A DNA stretch of 64,000 bases from Gloeocapsopsis dulcis (lineage in GTDB: Bacteria; Cyanobacteriota; Cyanobacteriia; Cyanobacteriales; Chroococcidiopsidaceae): NCBI RefSeq assembly GCF_032163395.1, contig NZ_CP119968.1, positions 4,242,001 to 4,306,000 on the forward strand, in the 5' to 3' direction. The position numbers and the translations under genes are program-made. This document shows, piece by piece, positions 47,611 to 57,472 of the stretch; position 1 is the first letter of the stretch; each line of letters opens with the position of its first letter. Under the pieces are notes generated by a model that made no database searches, was not told where the DNA came from, and saw nothing but the letters and a program-made list of their open reading frames with translations.

Positions 47611-49617
47611 ATGGGCAAAGTAGTCGGCATAGACCTTGGTACAACCAACTCAGTGGTAGCTGTCATGGAGGGTGGCAAGCCGGTGGTGATTGCCAATGCT
47701 GAAGGAATGCGGACTACTCCCTCAGTGGTAAGCTTCAGCAAAGACGGCGAACGAGTTGTAGGGGAAATGGCACGGCGACAAACCGTTCTCAACCCCCAAA
47801 ATACCTTCTACGCCGTTAAACGATTTATTGGTCGCAAATATGGCGAACTTAGTCCAGAATCAAAACGAGTGCCCTACACCGTGCGGAGAGACGAAGCGGG
47901 TAACATCAAAATTAGGTGTCCTCGTCTAGAGAAAGATTTTGCGCCAGAAGAAATCAGTGCGATGGTGCTACGCAAACTCGTAGAAGATGCTAGCCGATAT
48001 CTGGGTGAAACGATAACTGGAGCAGTCCTGACAGTACCAGCATACTTTAATGATTCTCAACGACAAGCCACACGCGATGCTGGACGAATTGCAGGCTTAG
48101 AAGTATTGCGGATACTAAATGAACCAACAGCTGCATCTTTAGCATATGGCTTAGATAAGCAAGAAAACCAAACGATTTTGGTATTTGATTTAGGTGGTGG
48201 CACATTTGATGTGTCAGTGTTAGAAGTTGGAGATGGCGTATTTGAGGTGAAAGCTACGAGTGGCGACACTCAGCTTGGTGGCAATGACTTTGACAAAAAA
48301 ATTGTTGACTGGCTAGCAGATCAGTTTTTAGAAACAGAGGAAGTCGATTTAAGACGCGATCGCCAAGCCCTACAACGCCTCACAGAAGCCGCAGAGAAAG
48401 CCAAAATTGAACTTTCGGGTGTAACTGTCACAGACATCAATTTACCCTTCATCACGGCGACAGCAGATGGACCTAAACACCTAGAAACACGCCTAACGCG
48501 GACGCAATTTGAAGATTTTTGTACTGACTTGGTGGCACGACTGCGAACTCCTGTAAAACGCGCACTGACGGATGCTAATCTGCGACCCTCAGATATTGAA
48601 GAAGTTGTTCTTGTCGGCGGCGGTACGCGAATGCCAATGGTACAGCAACTCGTCCGCACCATGATCGGTCTAGAACCGAACCAAAATGTCAACCCTGATG
48701 AAGTCGTTGCAGTCGGTGCAGCAATTCAAGCCGGAATTCTTGGCGGAGAAGTCAAGGATATTCTACTGTTGGATGTGACGCCATTATCGTTGGGGCTAGA
48801 AACGAGTAACGGCGTGATGAAAAAACTCATTCCCCGCAATACAACAATTCCGGTGCGGCGATCTGATATATTTTCTACGGCAAGTAACAATCAAACTTTA
48901 GTGGAAATCCATGTGGTACAAGGCGAACGTGAAATGGCAGGTGACAATAAATCCTTGGGCAGGTTTAAACTGACGGGTATTTCTCCTGCACCGCGAGGTG
49001 TACCGCAAATTCAAGTCGCATTTGATATTGATGCCAATGGCATTTTGTTAGTGACAGCCCTTGATCGAACTACAGGACGCGAACAGAGTATCACGATTCA
49101 AGGCGCTTCTACTCTTAGCGAAGCAGAAGTCCGGCGGATGCTTCAAGAAGCAGAACAGTATGCGCAATCTGACCGTAAACGTAAAGAAAAGGTAGAAAAG
49201 CGCACCCGTTCTGAAGCGTTGATTTTACAAGCAGAAAGACAACTCAAAGAAATTGGTTTGGACTTTGGTATGCAGTTCGCACGAAGTCGCAGACAACGCA
49301 TCGAAGCGATTAGTCGAGAATTGCGTGAATATCTTGCTGCAGAAAATGATCGAGGAATTGATCAAGCTTACGCTGATCTCCAAGATGCCTTATATGAACT
49401 CAACCGCGAAGTCCGACAATATTTTAGTGAGGACGAAGATGATGATTTATTCGGCTCAATTCGTCGTATCTTCACTGGCGAAGATGAGTGGGAACCACCA
49501 AAGCGCGAGACACGCTCCCCTTATTATAATGACAGACCAACCTATAACGACAGATCAAGTAGACCACGTCCGTCTTACCAAGATAACTGGGATGAAGACG
49601 ATGATAACTGGCTGTAA
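47611..49617 (+). CDS. dnaK: Hsp70 chaperone DnaK, DnaK1-like
   Basis: 668-residue Hsp70. ATPase motifs: [56 protein letters not shown]; then the substrate domain ([20 protein letters not shown]). The lid ends in an Arg/Tyr/Asp-rich tail finishing DEDDDNWL rather than the usual DnaK2 ending. Length and tail fit the cyanobacterial DnaK1 class. It is followed 94 bp on by a DnaJ gene on the same strand, which probably is its co-chaperone. Confidence 0.93.
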   Translation: MGKVVGIDLGTTNSVVAVMEGGKPVVIANAEGMRTTPSVVSFSKDGERVVGEMARRQTVLNPQNTFYAVKRFIGRKYGELSPESKRVPYTVRRDEAGNIKIRCPRLEKDFAPEEISAMVLRKLVEDASRYLGETITGAVLTVPAYFNDSQRQATRDAGRIAGLEVLRILNEPTAASLAYGLDKQENQTILVFDLGGGTFDVSVLEVGDGVFEVKATSGDTQLGGNDFDKKIVDWLADQFLETEEVDLRRDRQALQRLTEAAEKAKIELSGVTVTDINLPFITATADGPKHLETRLTRTQFEDFCTDLVARLRTPVKRALTDANLRPSDIEEVVLVGGGTRMPMVQQLVRTMIGLEPNQNVNPDEVVAVGAAIQAGILGGEVKDILLLDVTPLSLGLETSNGVMKKLIPRNTTIPVRRSDIFSTASNNQTLVEIHVVQGEREMAGDNKSLGRFKLTGISPAPRGVPQIQVAFDIDANGILLVTALDRTTGREQSITIQGASTLSEAEVRRMLQEAEQYAQSDRKRKEKVEKRTRSEALILQAERQLKEIGLDFGMQFARSRRQRIEAISRELREYLAAENDRGIDQAYADLQDALYELNREVRQYFSEDEDDDLFGSIRRIFTGEDEWEPPKRETRSPYYNDRPTYNDRSSRPRPSYQDNWDEDDDNWL

Positions 49618-49711
49618 CTCACTCGACTGTGACTGCTTGCGGCGATTAAACTAGTTTGAACGGACAACTTTGAAAGCTGATAGCTGAGGGCTGATAGCTA
49701 ATCGCTAAACT

Positions 49712-50698
49712 ATGCAAAACGTGCAAAACTTTCGGGACTATTACGAAATTTTAGGAGTACCTAGAGACGCAGCTAATGAGGAGATAAAAAAGGTCTTTCG
49801 ACGGTTAGCGCGACAATACCATCCTGACTTAAATCCAGGGAATAAAGAAGCCGAGGAGAAGTTTAAAGATATCAACGAGGCTTATGAGATTCTCTCTGAC
49901 CAAACGAAACGGGCGCAATACGACGAATACAGTAGTCACTGGAAGAAAGGGTTTTGGAGTAAGCAGACTGCACGAGCGAAATCTTGGAGTGATAATCGCC
50001 GTGGTAGTGCAGATGATGTTGATTATGGTCAGTTTTCCGATTTCAATACCTTTATTGACCAAGTATTAGGACGTCGTAAAGAGAGAAATGGAAAAAATAC
50101 ACCACCTCCTACGAGTGGTCCGTCGCGCGATCCTTTTCGCCCTGGAACAACGCGAACTGCCTACACAATTTCTTCCCGTTCGAGTCGTCGCGATGTCGAA
50201 GCAAAGCTAACTTTACCCTTAGAAAAAGCTTACCAAGGTGGGTTAGAGCGAATCCGCTTAGAAGATGGGCGATCGCTGGAAATTAATATGCCTTCTGGTA
50301 TGGTTACAGGTCAAACAGTTCGCCTGCGAGAACAAGGTCTTGGCGGTGGTGACTTGTACCTGAAAATTACTGTGTCTCCTCACCCTTTCTTTAAGTTAGA
50401 AGGCAATGATATTGCTATTCAAGTACCTGTTACCGCAAGTGAAGCAGCCTTGGGAATTTCTGTAGAAGTACCAACTTTAGACGGTAGAGTGAAAATGAAC
50501 ATTCCTCCAGGAGTCAAATCAGGTCAAAGGTTACGTTTGGCAAATAAAGGCTACCCCGACGAACAAGGTCAGCGCGGTGACCAATTGGTAGAAATTCAAA
50601 TCGTTGTTCCTAAAAATTTAAGTTCTCAAGAACGGGAACTCTACGAAAAGCTGCACAAAGCGACAACTTATAACCCTCGTACTGATTTACCTGTGTAA
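49712..50698 (+). CDS. DnaJ-family co-chaperone (type II, CbpA-like)
   Basis: 328 residues. The J-domain (about 8-73) has the HPD motif ([18 protein letters not shown]); a Gly/Arg/Ser linker follows; the C-terminal substrate-binding domains ([40 protein letters not shown]) lack the zinc-finger region, so it is a type II DnaJ. Stimulates DnaK ATPase; likely partner is the DnaK encoded just upstream. Confidence 0.9.
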   Translation: MQNVQNFRDYYEILGVPRDAANEEIKKVFRRLARQYHPDLNPGNKEAEEKFKDINEAYEILSDQTKRAQYDEYSSHWKKGFWSKQTARAKSWSDNRRGSADDVDYGQFSDFNTFIDQVLGRRKERNGKNTPPPTSGPSRDPFRPGTTRTAYTISSRSSRRDVEAKLTLPLEKAYQGGLERIRLEDGRSLEINMPSGMVTGQTVRLREQGLGGGDLYLKITVSPHPFFKLEGNDIAIQVPVTASEAALGISVEVPTLDGRVKMNIPPGVKSGQRLRLANKGYPDEQGQRGDQLVEIQIVVPKNLSSQERELYEKLHKATTYNPRTDLPV

Positions 50699-51014
50699 TT
50701 AGGATTAAAGAATCGGGGTGTAACCCCATTACTTGTAGCAATTAACCATTGCAGAAGTAGCTTTTTGCCAATCCTCAGCTTAGTGCAAAATTTTACTAAT
50801 AAATTTCCCTATAGTTGAGCGCAACATTTGTCAATGGTCAGGGGATAAAACTTTATACTTACCCCTAATATCTGTAGTTCAAAGCTAGAAGACAAAGTAA
50901 CTGCTTATCAAGGCTATTGTCATACGCGTGTCATTTTCTTTGAGGATTATTTTAGACAATTTTAGTGAATAATTAAGATTAGGTTGTCAGAGTTATTGAG
51001 ATAAGGAGGCAATA
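50699..51014. other. Spacer before the iron-binding protein gene
   Basis: 316 bp. A compact hairpin GGGGT-GTA-ACCCC (50715-50727) may end the dnaK-dnaJ transcript, though no T-run follows. AGGAGG lies just before the GTG at 51015. I looked for a Fur box and found only AT-rich text without a clear match. Confidence 0.4.
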
Positions 51015-52079
51015 GTGAGACGTCGTAAGTTTGTATACTTAGTAGGATTAGCAACTGCAAGCGGAGGAATGGCGATCGCTTGCACAGATAACCAGACTGC
51101 TACTACCACCACATCACCTGCAACAACGGCTTCACCTGCTACAGGGGCTTTAGAAAATGAGTTGGTCATCTACTCTGGTCGGAATGAAGAATTAATTGGT
51201 CAACTCATCGAACAATTTAGGCAAGAAACCGGTGCGAATGTCCAAGTTCGTTATGGAGACACCGCAGAACTCGCCGCAACGATTCTAGAAGAAGGTAACA
51301 ATAGTCCAGCCGATGTTTACTTTGCGCAAGATGCTGGGGCGTTAGGTGCATTGCAACAAGAAGGTAGAACAGCACAACTACCAGAAAACCTGTTAAATCA
51401 AGTGAATAGCCGCTATCGTTCGCCCGAAGGTCAATGGCTTGGGATTACAGGTAGAGTACGGACAGTTGATTACAACACCAATTTGGTGCAACCAGGAGAA
51501 TTACCACAGTCGATCTTTGGCTTCACCGAGCCTACGTGGAGAGGTAGAATAGGTTGGGCACCTACTAATGGCTCATTTCAAGCTTTTGTCACAGCTTTAC
51601 GCGTTTCTCAGGGAGAAGAGCAAGCTAGAAAATGGTTAGAAGGTATCCGCGCTAACGATCCTAGAGTTTTTCCAAATAATACTTCTGTCTTAGAAGGCTT
51701 AACGCGTGGTGAAGTAGCTGTAGGATTTGTGAACCACTACTACTTAGAACGAATCAAGCAAGAAAATCCCCAAGTTCCAGTAGCGCATCACTTTACAAAC
51801 GATGTTGGCTCTTTAGTTAACGTTGCTGGTGTTGCAATTCTCAATTCAGCGAGACATCCCAACATTGCTCAGCGATTTGTAGAATACTTGTTAACTCCTG
51901 CTGCACAAAATTATTTTGCAACCGAAACTAGAGAGTATCCCCTAGCTTCAGGAGTCACACCGGAAGGCGATCTTGTGTCACTCAACCAGATTGAAAGTCA
52001 AACTCCCGAAATCGACCTAAGTAATTTAAGAGACTTGGAAGGAACATTACAGTTGTTGCAGCAAACACAAGTCGTTTAA
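51015..52079 (+). CDS. Iron(III) ABC transporter substrate-binding lipoprotein, FutA/IdiA-like
   Basis: 354 residues beginning with GTG. Twin-arginine-type leader RRRKFVYLVGLATASGG followed by AIACTD (lipobox-like Cys). The fold is that of class II iron-binding proteins: ELVIYSGRNEELIGQLIEQF, DVYFAQDAGALGALQQEGRT, and the tyrosine pair region VGFVNHYYLERIKQEN expected to bind iron. FutA proteins bind Fe and feed the FutBC transporter, which is not in the window. Confidence 0.88.
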   Translation: MRRRKFVYLVGLATASGGMAIACTDNQTATTTTSPATTASPATGALENELVIYSGRNEELIGQLIEQFRQETGANVQVRYGDTAELAATILEEGNNSPADVYFAQDAGALGALQQEGRTAQLPENLLNQVNSRYRSPEGQWLGITGRVRTVDYNTNLVQPGELPQSIFGFTEPTWRGRIGWAPTNGSFQAFVTALRVSQGEEQARKWLEGIRANDPRVFPNNTSVLEGLTRGEVAVGFVNHYYLERIKQENPQVPVAHHFTNDVGSLVNVAGVAILNSARHPNIAQRFVEYLLTPAAQNYFATETREYPLASGVTPEGDLVSLNQIESQTPEIDLSNLRDLEGTLQLLQQTQVV

Positions 52080-52127
52080 CATCAATCGGGAGAAGTCCCA
52101 CTTCATAGCCAGCCAGGGCTTGATGTT
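52078..52127 (+). terminator. Hairpin after the iron-binding protein gene
   Basis: AACATCAA (52078-52085, starting in the stop codon) pairs perfectly with TTGATGTT (52120-52127); GGGA/TCCC pairs lie inside. No T-run follows. It could be a terminator or the left end of the tnpB element. Confidence 0.45.
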
Positions 52128-52203
52128 GGGATGAATCCCGAACAAGAGTTGTATTTATCACAATAGTGATTTATGATATATAAACTTGAGTGATTAAGTC
52201 GAT

Positions 52204-53397
52204 ATGCTCAAAGTAGTCAAAATTAGGATATATCCAACCAAAGAACAAGAAATATCTTTGGCTAAAAGTTTCGGTTGTACCCGCTGGTTATGGAATCGCT
52301 TCTTAGCCCAAAACAACGAAGTGTACAAAGAAACAGGAAAAGGATTATCTAGATATGACTACCAAAAGCAACTACCAAAACTCAAAAAGGAGTTTGACTG
52401 GATAAAAGAAACCTATTCACAGTGTTTGCAAGTTGTTTGTTTGAATCTGAGCCGTGCTTTTATCAATTTCTTTGAAGGTAGAGCAAGATATCCGAAATTC
52501 AAGTCTAAACACGGCAGACAATCAATAAGTTATCCTCAAAACGTCCTCCTCCAAGGAGATTATCTCAAAGTTCCCAAGATAGGGGATATTTACGCGCTAA
52601 TTCATCGGGAAATTACCGGAAAACTCAAGACTGTAACAATTTCTAAGAACCCTGACAATAAGCATTACGCTTGTTTGTTACTTGAAGATGATTCAGAAGA
52701 AATTAAACCTTCTACTGAAGGTAAAGCAATAGGTCTTGATTTAGGATTGACAGATTTTGTAGTAACTTCTGACAACTCTAAAATCAAACAGCCATTATGG
52801 ATGAAACAGCGCGAAAGAAACTTAAAGCGCAAGCAACAAAAACTAGCTCGTAAAGTGGAAGGCTCTAAAAGTAGAGAAAAAGCTAGAGTATTAGTTGCGA
52901 AAACTCATTCAAAAGTTGCTCGTTGTCGTGGAGATTTTCTACACAAGCTATCCCGCAAGATAGTTAACGAAAACCAAGTGATTGTTGTAGAGGACTTACA
53001 CGTAAAAGGGATGGTATGTAACCCTAACTTGTCGTCATCAATTAGCCAAGTAGGTTGGGGGACGTTTTGTACCATGCTCAAATACAAGGCAGAGCAAGAA
53101 GGTAAAGTTTACTTAGAAGTCAATCGCTACTTTCCTTCTAGCAAAACTTGTCATGTCTGCCTAAATGTTGTTGATAGCTTGCCATTAGATGTTAGGTCGT
53201 GGACTTGCAGTTGTTGTAATACAAATCATGATAGGGATGTCAACGCTGCTATCAATATTAGAAATGAAGGCTTGCGGATATTAGCTTCGGGAACCGGAGT
53301 TACTGCGGAAGGAGGCTGTGTAAGTCCTAAGCGCGGACGTAAAAAATCCACGGTTGGGCAACAGCCTGTGAATTCCGAAGCCTACGCCATAGCTTAG
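52204..53397 (+). CDS. tnpB: TnpB (RNA-guided nuclease of IS200/IS605 type)
   Basis: 397 residues. RuvC-like catalytic residues are all present: D179 in AIGLDLGLTDFVV, E263 in VVEDLHVKGM, D345 in HDRDVNAAINI. The zinc finger CHVC ... CSCC is intact between the last two. The N-terminal KIRIYPTKEQE and SFGCTRWLWNRFL are typical. There is no tnpA Y1 transposase beside it, so this is a solo TnpB, either immobile or mobilised in trans. The coding frame seems undamaged. Confidence 0.92.
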   Translation: MLKVVKIRIYPTKEQEISLAKSFGCTRWLWNRFLAQNNEVYKETGKGLSRYDYQKQLPKLKKEFDWIKETYSQCLQVVCLNLSRAFINFFEGRARYPKFKSKHGRQSISYPQNVLLQGDYLKVPKIGDIYALIHREITGKLKTVTISKNPDNKHYACLLLEDDSEEIKPSTEGKAIGLDLGLTDFVVTSDNSKIKQPLWMKQRERNLKRKQQKLARKVEGSKSREKARVLVAKTHSKVARCRGDFLHKLSRKIVNENQVIVVEDLHVKGMVCNPNLSSSISQVGWGTFCTMLKYKAEQEGKVYLEVNRYFPSSKTCHVCLNVVDSLPLDVRSWTCSCCNTNHDRDVNAAINIRNEGLRILASGTGVTAEGGCVSPKRGRKKSTVGQQPVNSEAYAIA

Positions 53398-53425
53398 CTT
53401 GGCGCTGGGTAGTTCACCTACAGGA
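53260..53425 (+). ncRNA. Candidate omega-RNA/right end of the tnpB element
   Basis: TnpB guide RNAs usually cover the end of tnpB and the right end of the element. Here the region is GC-rich and structured, ending with CGCCA/TGGCG arms around TAGCTTAGCT and the sequence GGGTAGTTCAC. Element boundary and RNA are inferred, not seen. Confidence 0.3.
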
Positions 53426-53465
53426 TTTAGCTAATTGCTAATTGCTTTATTTACACCTCACCAAC

Positions 53466-53978
53466 ATGATCACAACATCTGAATTTTTTCAACTCACGCA
53501 ATGGGCAGGTATCACGACACTGATTGTCGCGGTGTTAGCAATCGTCGGTTTTCTCTTTAAATGGGGTGTGCGGTTTCAGTTGGTGGGAGTTACAGGCTTC
53601 ATGGCAGTACTGACAGCAGGTTTATTCGCCCTCAGTTTAGTCCCCATTATGCGCACAGTCATTCCTGGTGCAGTACGGTTTTCGGTAGTATACGACAATG
53701 GGGCAACGCAAGCAGTCATTGCTGTACCGCCAACAATTACCGAAACTGAATTAGAAGCAACGCTACGGCAAGCAGCCAGCGATTTATTCTCCTATGGTCG
53801 CTTAGGTAGCGATCAAGATCAACTCAATATTCGGGCACGGGCAATTATTCATCCTGAATTGGGAGTTTCCCAACCATTGTATGTGGGAAATGTTAAGCGA
53901 TCGCTCCGAGATCGTGAAGACGTCACAATCGAAATTTTTCCCGAAAAATTGGCGCAATTACCTAAATCTTCCGCATAA
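53466..53978 (+). CDS. ycf51: Ycf51 family protein
   Basis: 170-residue membrane protein of the Ycf51 family, found in cyanobacteria and some plastids. Two N-terminal transmembrane helices (WAGITTLIVAVLAIVGFLFK, LVGVTGFMAVLTAGLFALSL), then a soluble domain (VIAVPPTITETELEATLRQA, IIHPELGVSQPLYVGNVKRS). Role not established. I start at 53466 (MITTSEFF) because the upstream codons fall in a TAATTGC repeat. Confidence 0.82.
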   Translation: MITTSEFFQLTQWAGITTLIVAVLAIVGFLFKWGVRFQLVGVTGFMAVLTAGLFALSLVPIMRTVIPGAVRFSVVYDNGATQAVIAVPPTITETELEATLRQAASDLFSYGRLGSDQDQLNIRARAIIHPELGVSQPLYVGNVKRSLRDREDVTIEIFPEKLAQLPKSSA

Positions 53979-54000
53979 TTTTAAGATAAACTGAGCTTCG

Positions 54001-55206
54001 ATGAATCAAACGACACAAACTGCTACTAACATCCAGACGCTTGCTGTTGCACCCGCACGAGTGATGCGCGGTACAAAGATTTTGTCGCAATCAGGAGAAG
54101 AAATCGCCCAACTCGGTAATCGTCCCTTAATTGTGGGAGGCGATCGCACTCTTGCTATTACCTTACCCGTACTACAACCTGTATTAGAGCAGCAGTTACA
54201 AGTTGCCACAGCTGATTATGGTTCTAATTCAAGCGAAGCAAGTTTAGCCGCCTTAAAAAAAACTGTAGCCGCGCATCAAGCCGATTTAATTATTGGTGTA
54301 GGGGGTGGTAAAGCCCTCGATACAGCAAAATTACTCGCGTATCATTGCAATTTACCTGTCGTTACTATCCCAACATCTGCAGCAACGTGTGCTGCTTGGA
54401 CAGCACTTTCTAACATTTACACCGATGACGGCGGTTTTCTTTACGATGTCAGCTTATCGCGTTGTCCCAATTTAGTGCTACTCGATTATGACTTGATCCA
54501 AACAGCACCTCAGCATACCTTAGTTGCCGGAATTGGTGATGCCTTAGCAAAGTGGTACGAAGCTTCTATTAGTAGCGCTCATTCTGAAGATACTTTAACC
54601 ATCGCCGCAGTACAACAAGCAAGAGTATTACGCGATATTCTCTTTCAAAAATCCGTAACTGCAATTCAAGAACCAGGAAGCGCGGTATGGCGTGAAGTTG
54701 TCGATGCAACGGTATTACTTGCTGGTGTCATTGGTGGACTGGGTGGGGCACAATGTCGGACTGTTGCCGCCCACGCGGTACATAATGGGTTGACACATCT
54801 GCACATTCATGAAGTCGGAGGAAGCCCCGTCGTTGTACGGCGGGGTCTCTCTGACCACAGCATTCATGGTGAAAAAGTTGCCTACGGTATTTTGGTACAA
54901 CTACGTTTAGAAGAAATGCTGCAAGGCAATCAACTAGCGGCAACAGCACGGCAACAATTACTCAAATTTTACAACGAAATTGGGTTGCCAAAAACGTTGC
55001 ATGAATTGGGCATGGGGAGTATTACAATAGAAGACCTACAAAGGTGTGTAGAAATAGCCTGCGATCAAAAGTCAGATATTCACCGACTACCCTTTAAGGT
55101 TGCACCGGAACAACTTATGGCAGCAATGGTTTCTACAACAGCACCAACTACGAGTAATACCCTCAATCCTGCTGTAAGGATGATTCCCGATGAGGTAAGT
55201 GAATGA
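54001..55206 (+). CDS. Iron-containing alcohol/glycerol-dehydrogenase-like protein
   Basis: 401-residue member of the group III dehydrogenases (glycerol-dehydrogenase type). Cofactor site IIGVGGGKALDTAKLLAY; PVVTIPTSAATCAAWTALSN; metal-binding histidines likely in AAHAVHNGLTHL and SDHSIHGEKVAYGI, with the preceding Asp in AGIGDALAKWYE. Substrate unknown. Its stop overlaps the aminotransferase start (ATGA), so the two probably act in one pathway or at least are coexpressed. Confidence 0.85.
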   Translation: MNQTTQTATNIQTLAVAPARVMRGTKILSQSGEEIAQLGNRPLIVGGDRTLAITLPVLQPVLEQQLQVATADYGSNSSEASLAALKKTVAAHQADLIIGVGGGKALDTAKLLAYHCNLPVVTIPTSAATCAAWTALSNIYTDDGGFLYDVSLSRCPNLVLLDYDLIQTAPQHTLVAGIGDALAKWYEASISSAHSEDTLTIAAVQQARVLRDILFQKSVTAIQEPGSAVWREVVDATVLLAGVIGGLGGAQCRTVAAHAVHNGLTHLHIHEVGGSPVVVRRGLSDHSIHGEKVAYGILVQLRLEEMLQGNQLAATARQQLLKFYNEIGLPKTLHELGMGSITIEDLQRCVEIACDQKSDIHRLPFKVAPEQLMAAMVSTTAPTTSNTLNPAVRMIPDEVSE

Positions 55207-56402
55207 GTTTGAATTGGAGTCCAGCCGATCGCATCCAAAAATTGCCCCCATATGTTTTTGCCCGCTTAGACGAACTCAAAGCCAAAGCGCGGGAACAAGG
55301 GCTGGATTTAATTGATTTGGGGATGGGAAACCCTGATGGCGCGACACCGCAACCTGTGGTAGAAGCTGCGATCGCCGCCTTGCAAAACTCAAAAAATCAC
55401 GGTTATCCTCCATTTGAAGGCACTGCCAGTTTCCGACGGGCAATTACCGATTGGTATTATCGTCGTTATGCAGTGAAACTCGATCCCGACAGTGAAGCAT
55501 TACCGTTACTCGGTTCCAAAGAAGGACTAGCACACTTAGCGATCGCTTATATTAATCCAGGCGATGTTGTTTTAGTTCCTTCTCCCGCGTATCCCGCACA
55601 TTTTCGCGCCCCTGCGATCGCTGGTGGTGAAGTCTATAGCTTAAATCTGTCACCAGAAAACGATTGGTTAATTGATTTATCAAAAATTCCCGAAGCCGTT
55701 GCCCAAAAAGCCAAAATTCTGTATTTTAACTATCCCAGCAATCCTACTGGGGCGACTGCACCACGAGAATTTTTTACTGAAATTGTCGCCTTCGCCCGCA
55801 AATACGAAATATTATTAGTCCACGATTTGTGCTACGCTGAACTCGCCTTTGATGGCTATCAACCCACTAGCTTACTCGAAATTTCAGGTGCTAAAGAAAT
55901 CGGCGTTGAATTTCATACACTTTCTAAAACCTACAATATGGCAGGTTGGCGCGTCGGGTTTGTTGTCGGAAATCGCCACATTATTCAAGGTTTACGCACA
56001 CTCAAAACTAACTTAGACTACGGGATTTTTGCCGCACTCCAAACCGCTGCTGAAACTGCACTACAACTCCCCGACGTTTATTTACACGAAGTACAACAAC
56101 GTTATCAACAACGCCGCGATTTCCTCATTCAAGGATTAGCTGAACTTGGATGGGATATTCCCAAAACAAAAGCAACAATGTATTTGTGGGTACCTTGTCC
56201 CAAAGACACGACTTCAACAAATTTTGCCCTCGACGTACTACAGCAAACTGGAGTTGTTGTCACCCCTGGAAACGCTTTTGGTTCCTCCGGTGAAGGCTAC
56301 GTTCGGATTAGTTTAATTGCCGAGTGCGATCGCCTCCAAGAAGTGATTAATCGCTTCAAACAAGCAAGTATTTGCTATGCGGAAGGGGTCAGGGTAGGAT
56401 AA
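55203..56402 (+). CDS. Class I/II aminotransferase (aspartate/LL-diaminopimelate type)
   Basis: 399-residue PLP enzyme. LIDLGMGNPDGATPQPVVEA, YFNYPSNPTGATAPREFF, PLP lysine in FHTLSKTYNMAGWRVGF, and the substrate Arg in EGYVRISLIAE. It closely resembles proteins called aspartate aminotransferase or LL-diaminopimelate aminotransferase homologues; the true DapL has a longer N-terminal arm, so I keep a general name. Overlaps the preceding dehydrogenase gene by four bases. Confidence 0.87.
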   Translation: MSLNWSPADRIQKLPPYVFARLDELKAKAREQGLDLIDLGMGNPDGATPQPVVEAAIAALQNSKNHGYPPFEGTASFRRAITDWYYRRYAVKLDPDSEALPLLGSKEGLAHLAIAYINPGDVVLVPSPAYPAHFRAPAIAGGEVYSLNLSPENDWLIDLSKIPEAVAQKAKILYFNYPSNPTGATAPREFFTEIVAFARKYEILLVHDLCYAELAFDGYQPTSLLEISGAKEIGVEFHTLSKTYNMAGWRVGFVVGNRHIIQGLRTLKTNLDYGIFAALQTAAETALQLPDVYLHEVQQRYQQRRDFLIQGLAELGWDIPKTKATMYLWVPCPKDTTSTNFALDVLQQTGVVVTPGNAFGSSGEGYVRISLIAECDRLQEVINRFKQASICYAEGVRVG

Positions 56403-56450
56403 GATTTTCTCTCTTACTTCTTATCCTCTGCGCCTACTAAGGTTCGTTCA

Positions 56451-57386
56451 TTAAACCTCCTCTCCAACTTCCCGCACAACCTGCTGCGAAATAAACCGTA
56501 AAAGCTGCTGATTCTGACTATGCGCCCTATCTTCAACAAACACGACTAAAAGATAAGGTTGCTTGCCAGGAATCTCAATATAAGCCGCGTCATTGCGGAC
56601 TTGACTCGTCCACCCTGCTTTTGACCACAACTGGGCATTATCCGGTAAACCCGCACCTAAAAAACCTGTAACTTGATTTTCCTCTACATCTGTAGCTATC
56701 TGTTTAAGATTGCGTTGCAGTAAAGCCATCATCGCCTGCGATCGCTCACTTGATACCGCCACCCCGCCTATAATACCGTGCAATAGCCGCGCCGTTGCAT
56801 TCGTTGTCAGCATATTGCGATTTTGCATCATCTCGCCTAAATACATTCTCTCGCGCCCGTAGGGACCTTCACACCAAGTTTTTTGATTCACATTAATCTT
56901 TTCGATTTCTTCCCAGCCCAACGACTGAAAGTAGCGGTTGACAATATTACGCTGCGATTTCCAAGTTTCAAAAGGTCCTGGTGGCAATTCGGGACCACTT
57001 GTTGTACCACTAAGAACGTCTACGACTAAACTTGTCGCATCGTTACTCGAATCAACAATCATATCGCGCATTGCCCGTTCTAACTCACCCGAAGTCTGTA
57101 CCATCCCATTTTCTAACCATTCGTGGATAGCAACGAGGTAAAACAATTTGACGACACTTGCGGGATAAATCCGTTCGTCGCCACGATAGCTAAATCCCCG
57201 TACTTGGTAATTCCAAAAAGCGTTAGGACTTAAAGCCCCGCCAGTGTTTACTGGAACTGGGGAGTCGTAGACAATCCATGTCAAAGCCAGGGAATTTTGA
57301 TTTAATTGCGGAAATTCTGCCCAAGTTGCTTGTAAAATGCGATCGCCGAGATTTTTAAGTTGTTCGTCTTGTAAGAAAAAAGTCAT
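56451..57386 (-). CDS. Serine hydrolase of the class A beta-lactamase fold
   Basis: About 311 residues. Active-site SxxK in YPASVVKLFYLVA, the SDN-like loop in IVDSSNDATSLVVD, and KTG-like KAG in LWSKAGWTSQ. No signal peptide is visible, which is unlike secreted beta-lactamases, so it may be a cytoplasmic or unusually exported hydrolase. I start at 57386; the frame runs to 57395. Divergent from the NlpC/P60 gene. No evidence for antibiotic hydrolysis. Confidence 0.8.
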   Translation of the reverse strand: MTFFLQDEQLKNLGDRILQATWAEFPQLNQNSLALTWIVYDSPVPVNTGGALSPNAFWNYQVRGFSYRGDERIYPASVVKLFYLVAIHEWLENGMVQTSGELERAMRDMIVDSSNDATSLVVDVLSGTTSGPELPPGPFETWKSQRNIVNRYFQSLGWEEIEKINVNQKTWCEGPYGRERMYLGEMMQNRNMLTTNATARLLHGIIGGVAVSSERSQAMMALLQRNLKQIATDVEENQVTGFLGAGLPDNAQLWSKAGWTSQVRNDAAYIEIPGKQPYLLVVFVEDRAHSQNQQLLRFISQQVVREVGEEV

Positions 57387-57472
57387 AAGTAGCACTTAGC
57401 AGTTAGCAAGCGATTAGCTTTTAAGATGGTGAATTAGATTACTACATTACAGGAAGTGGGTCAGCAAGCTGA

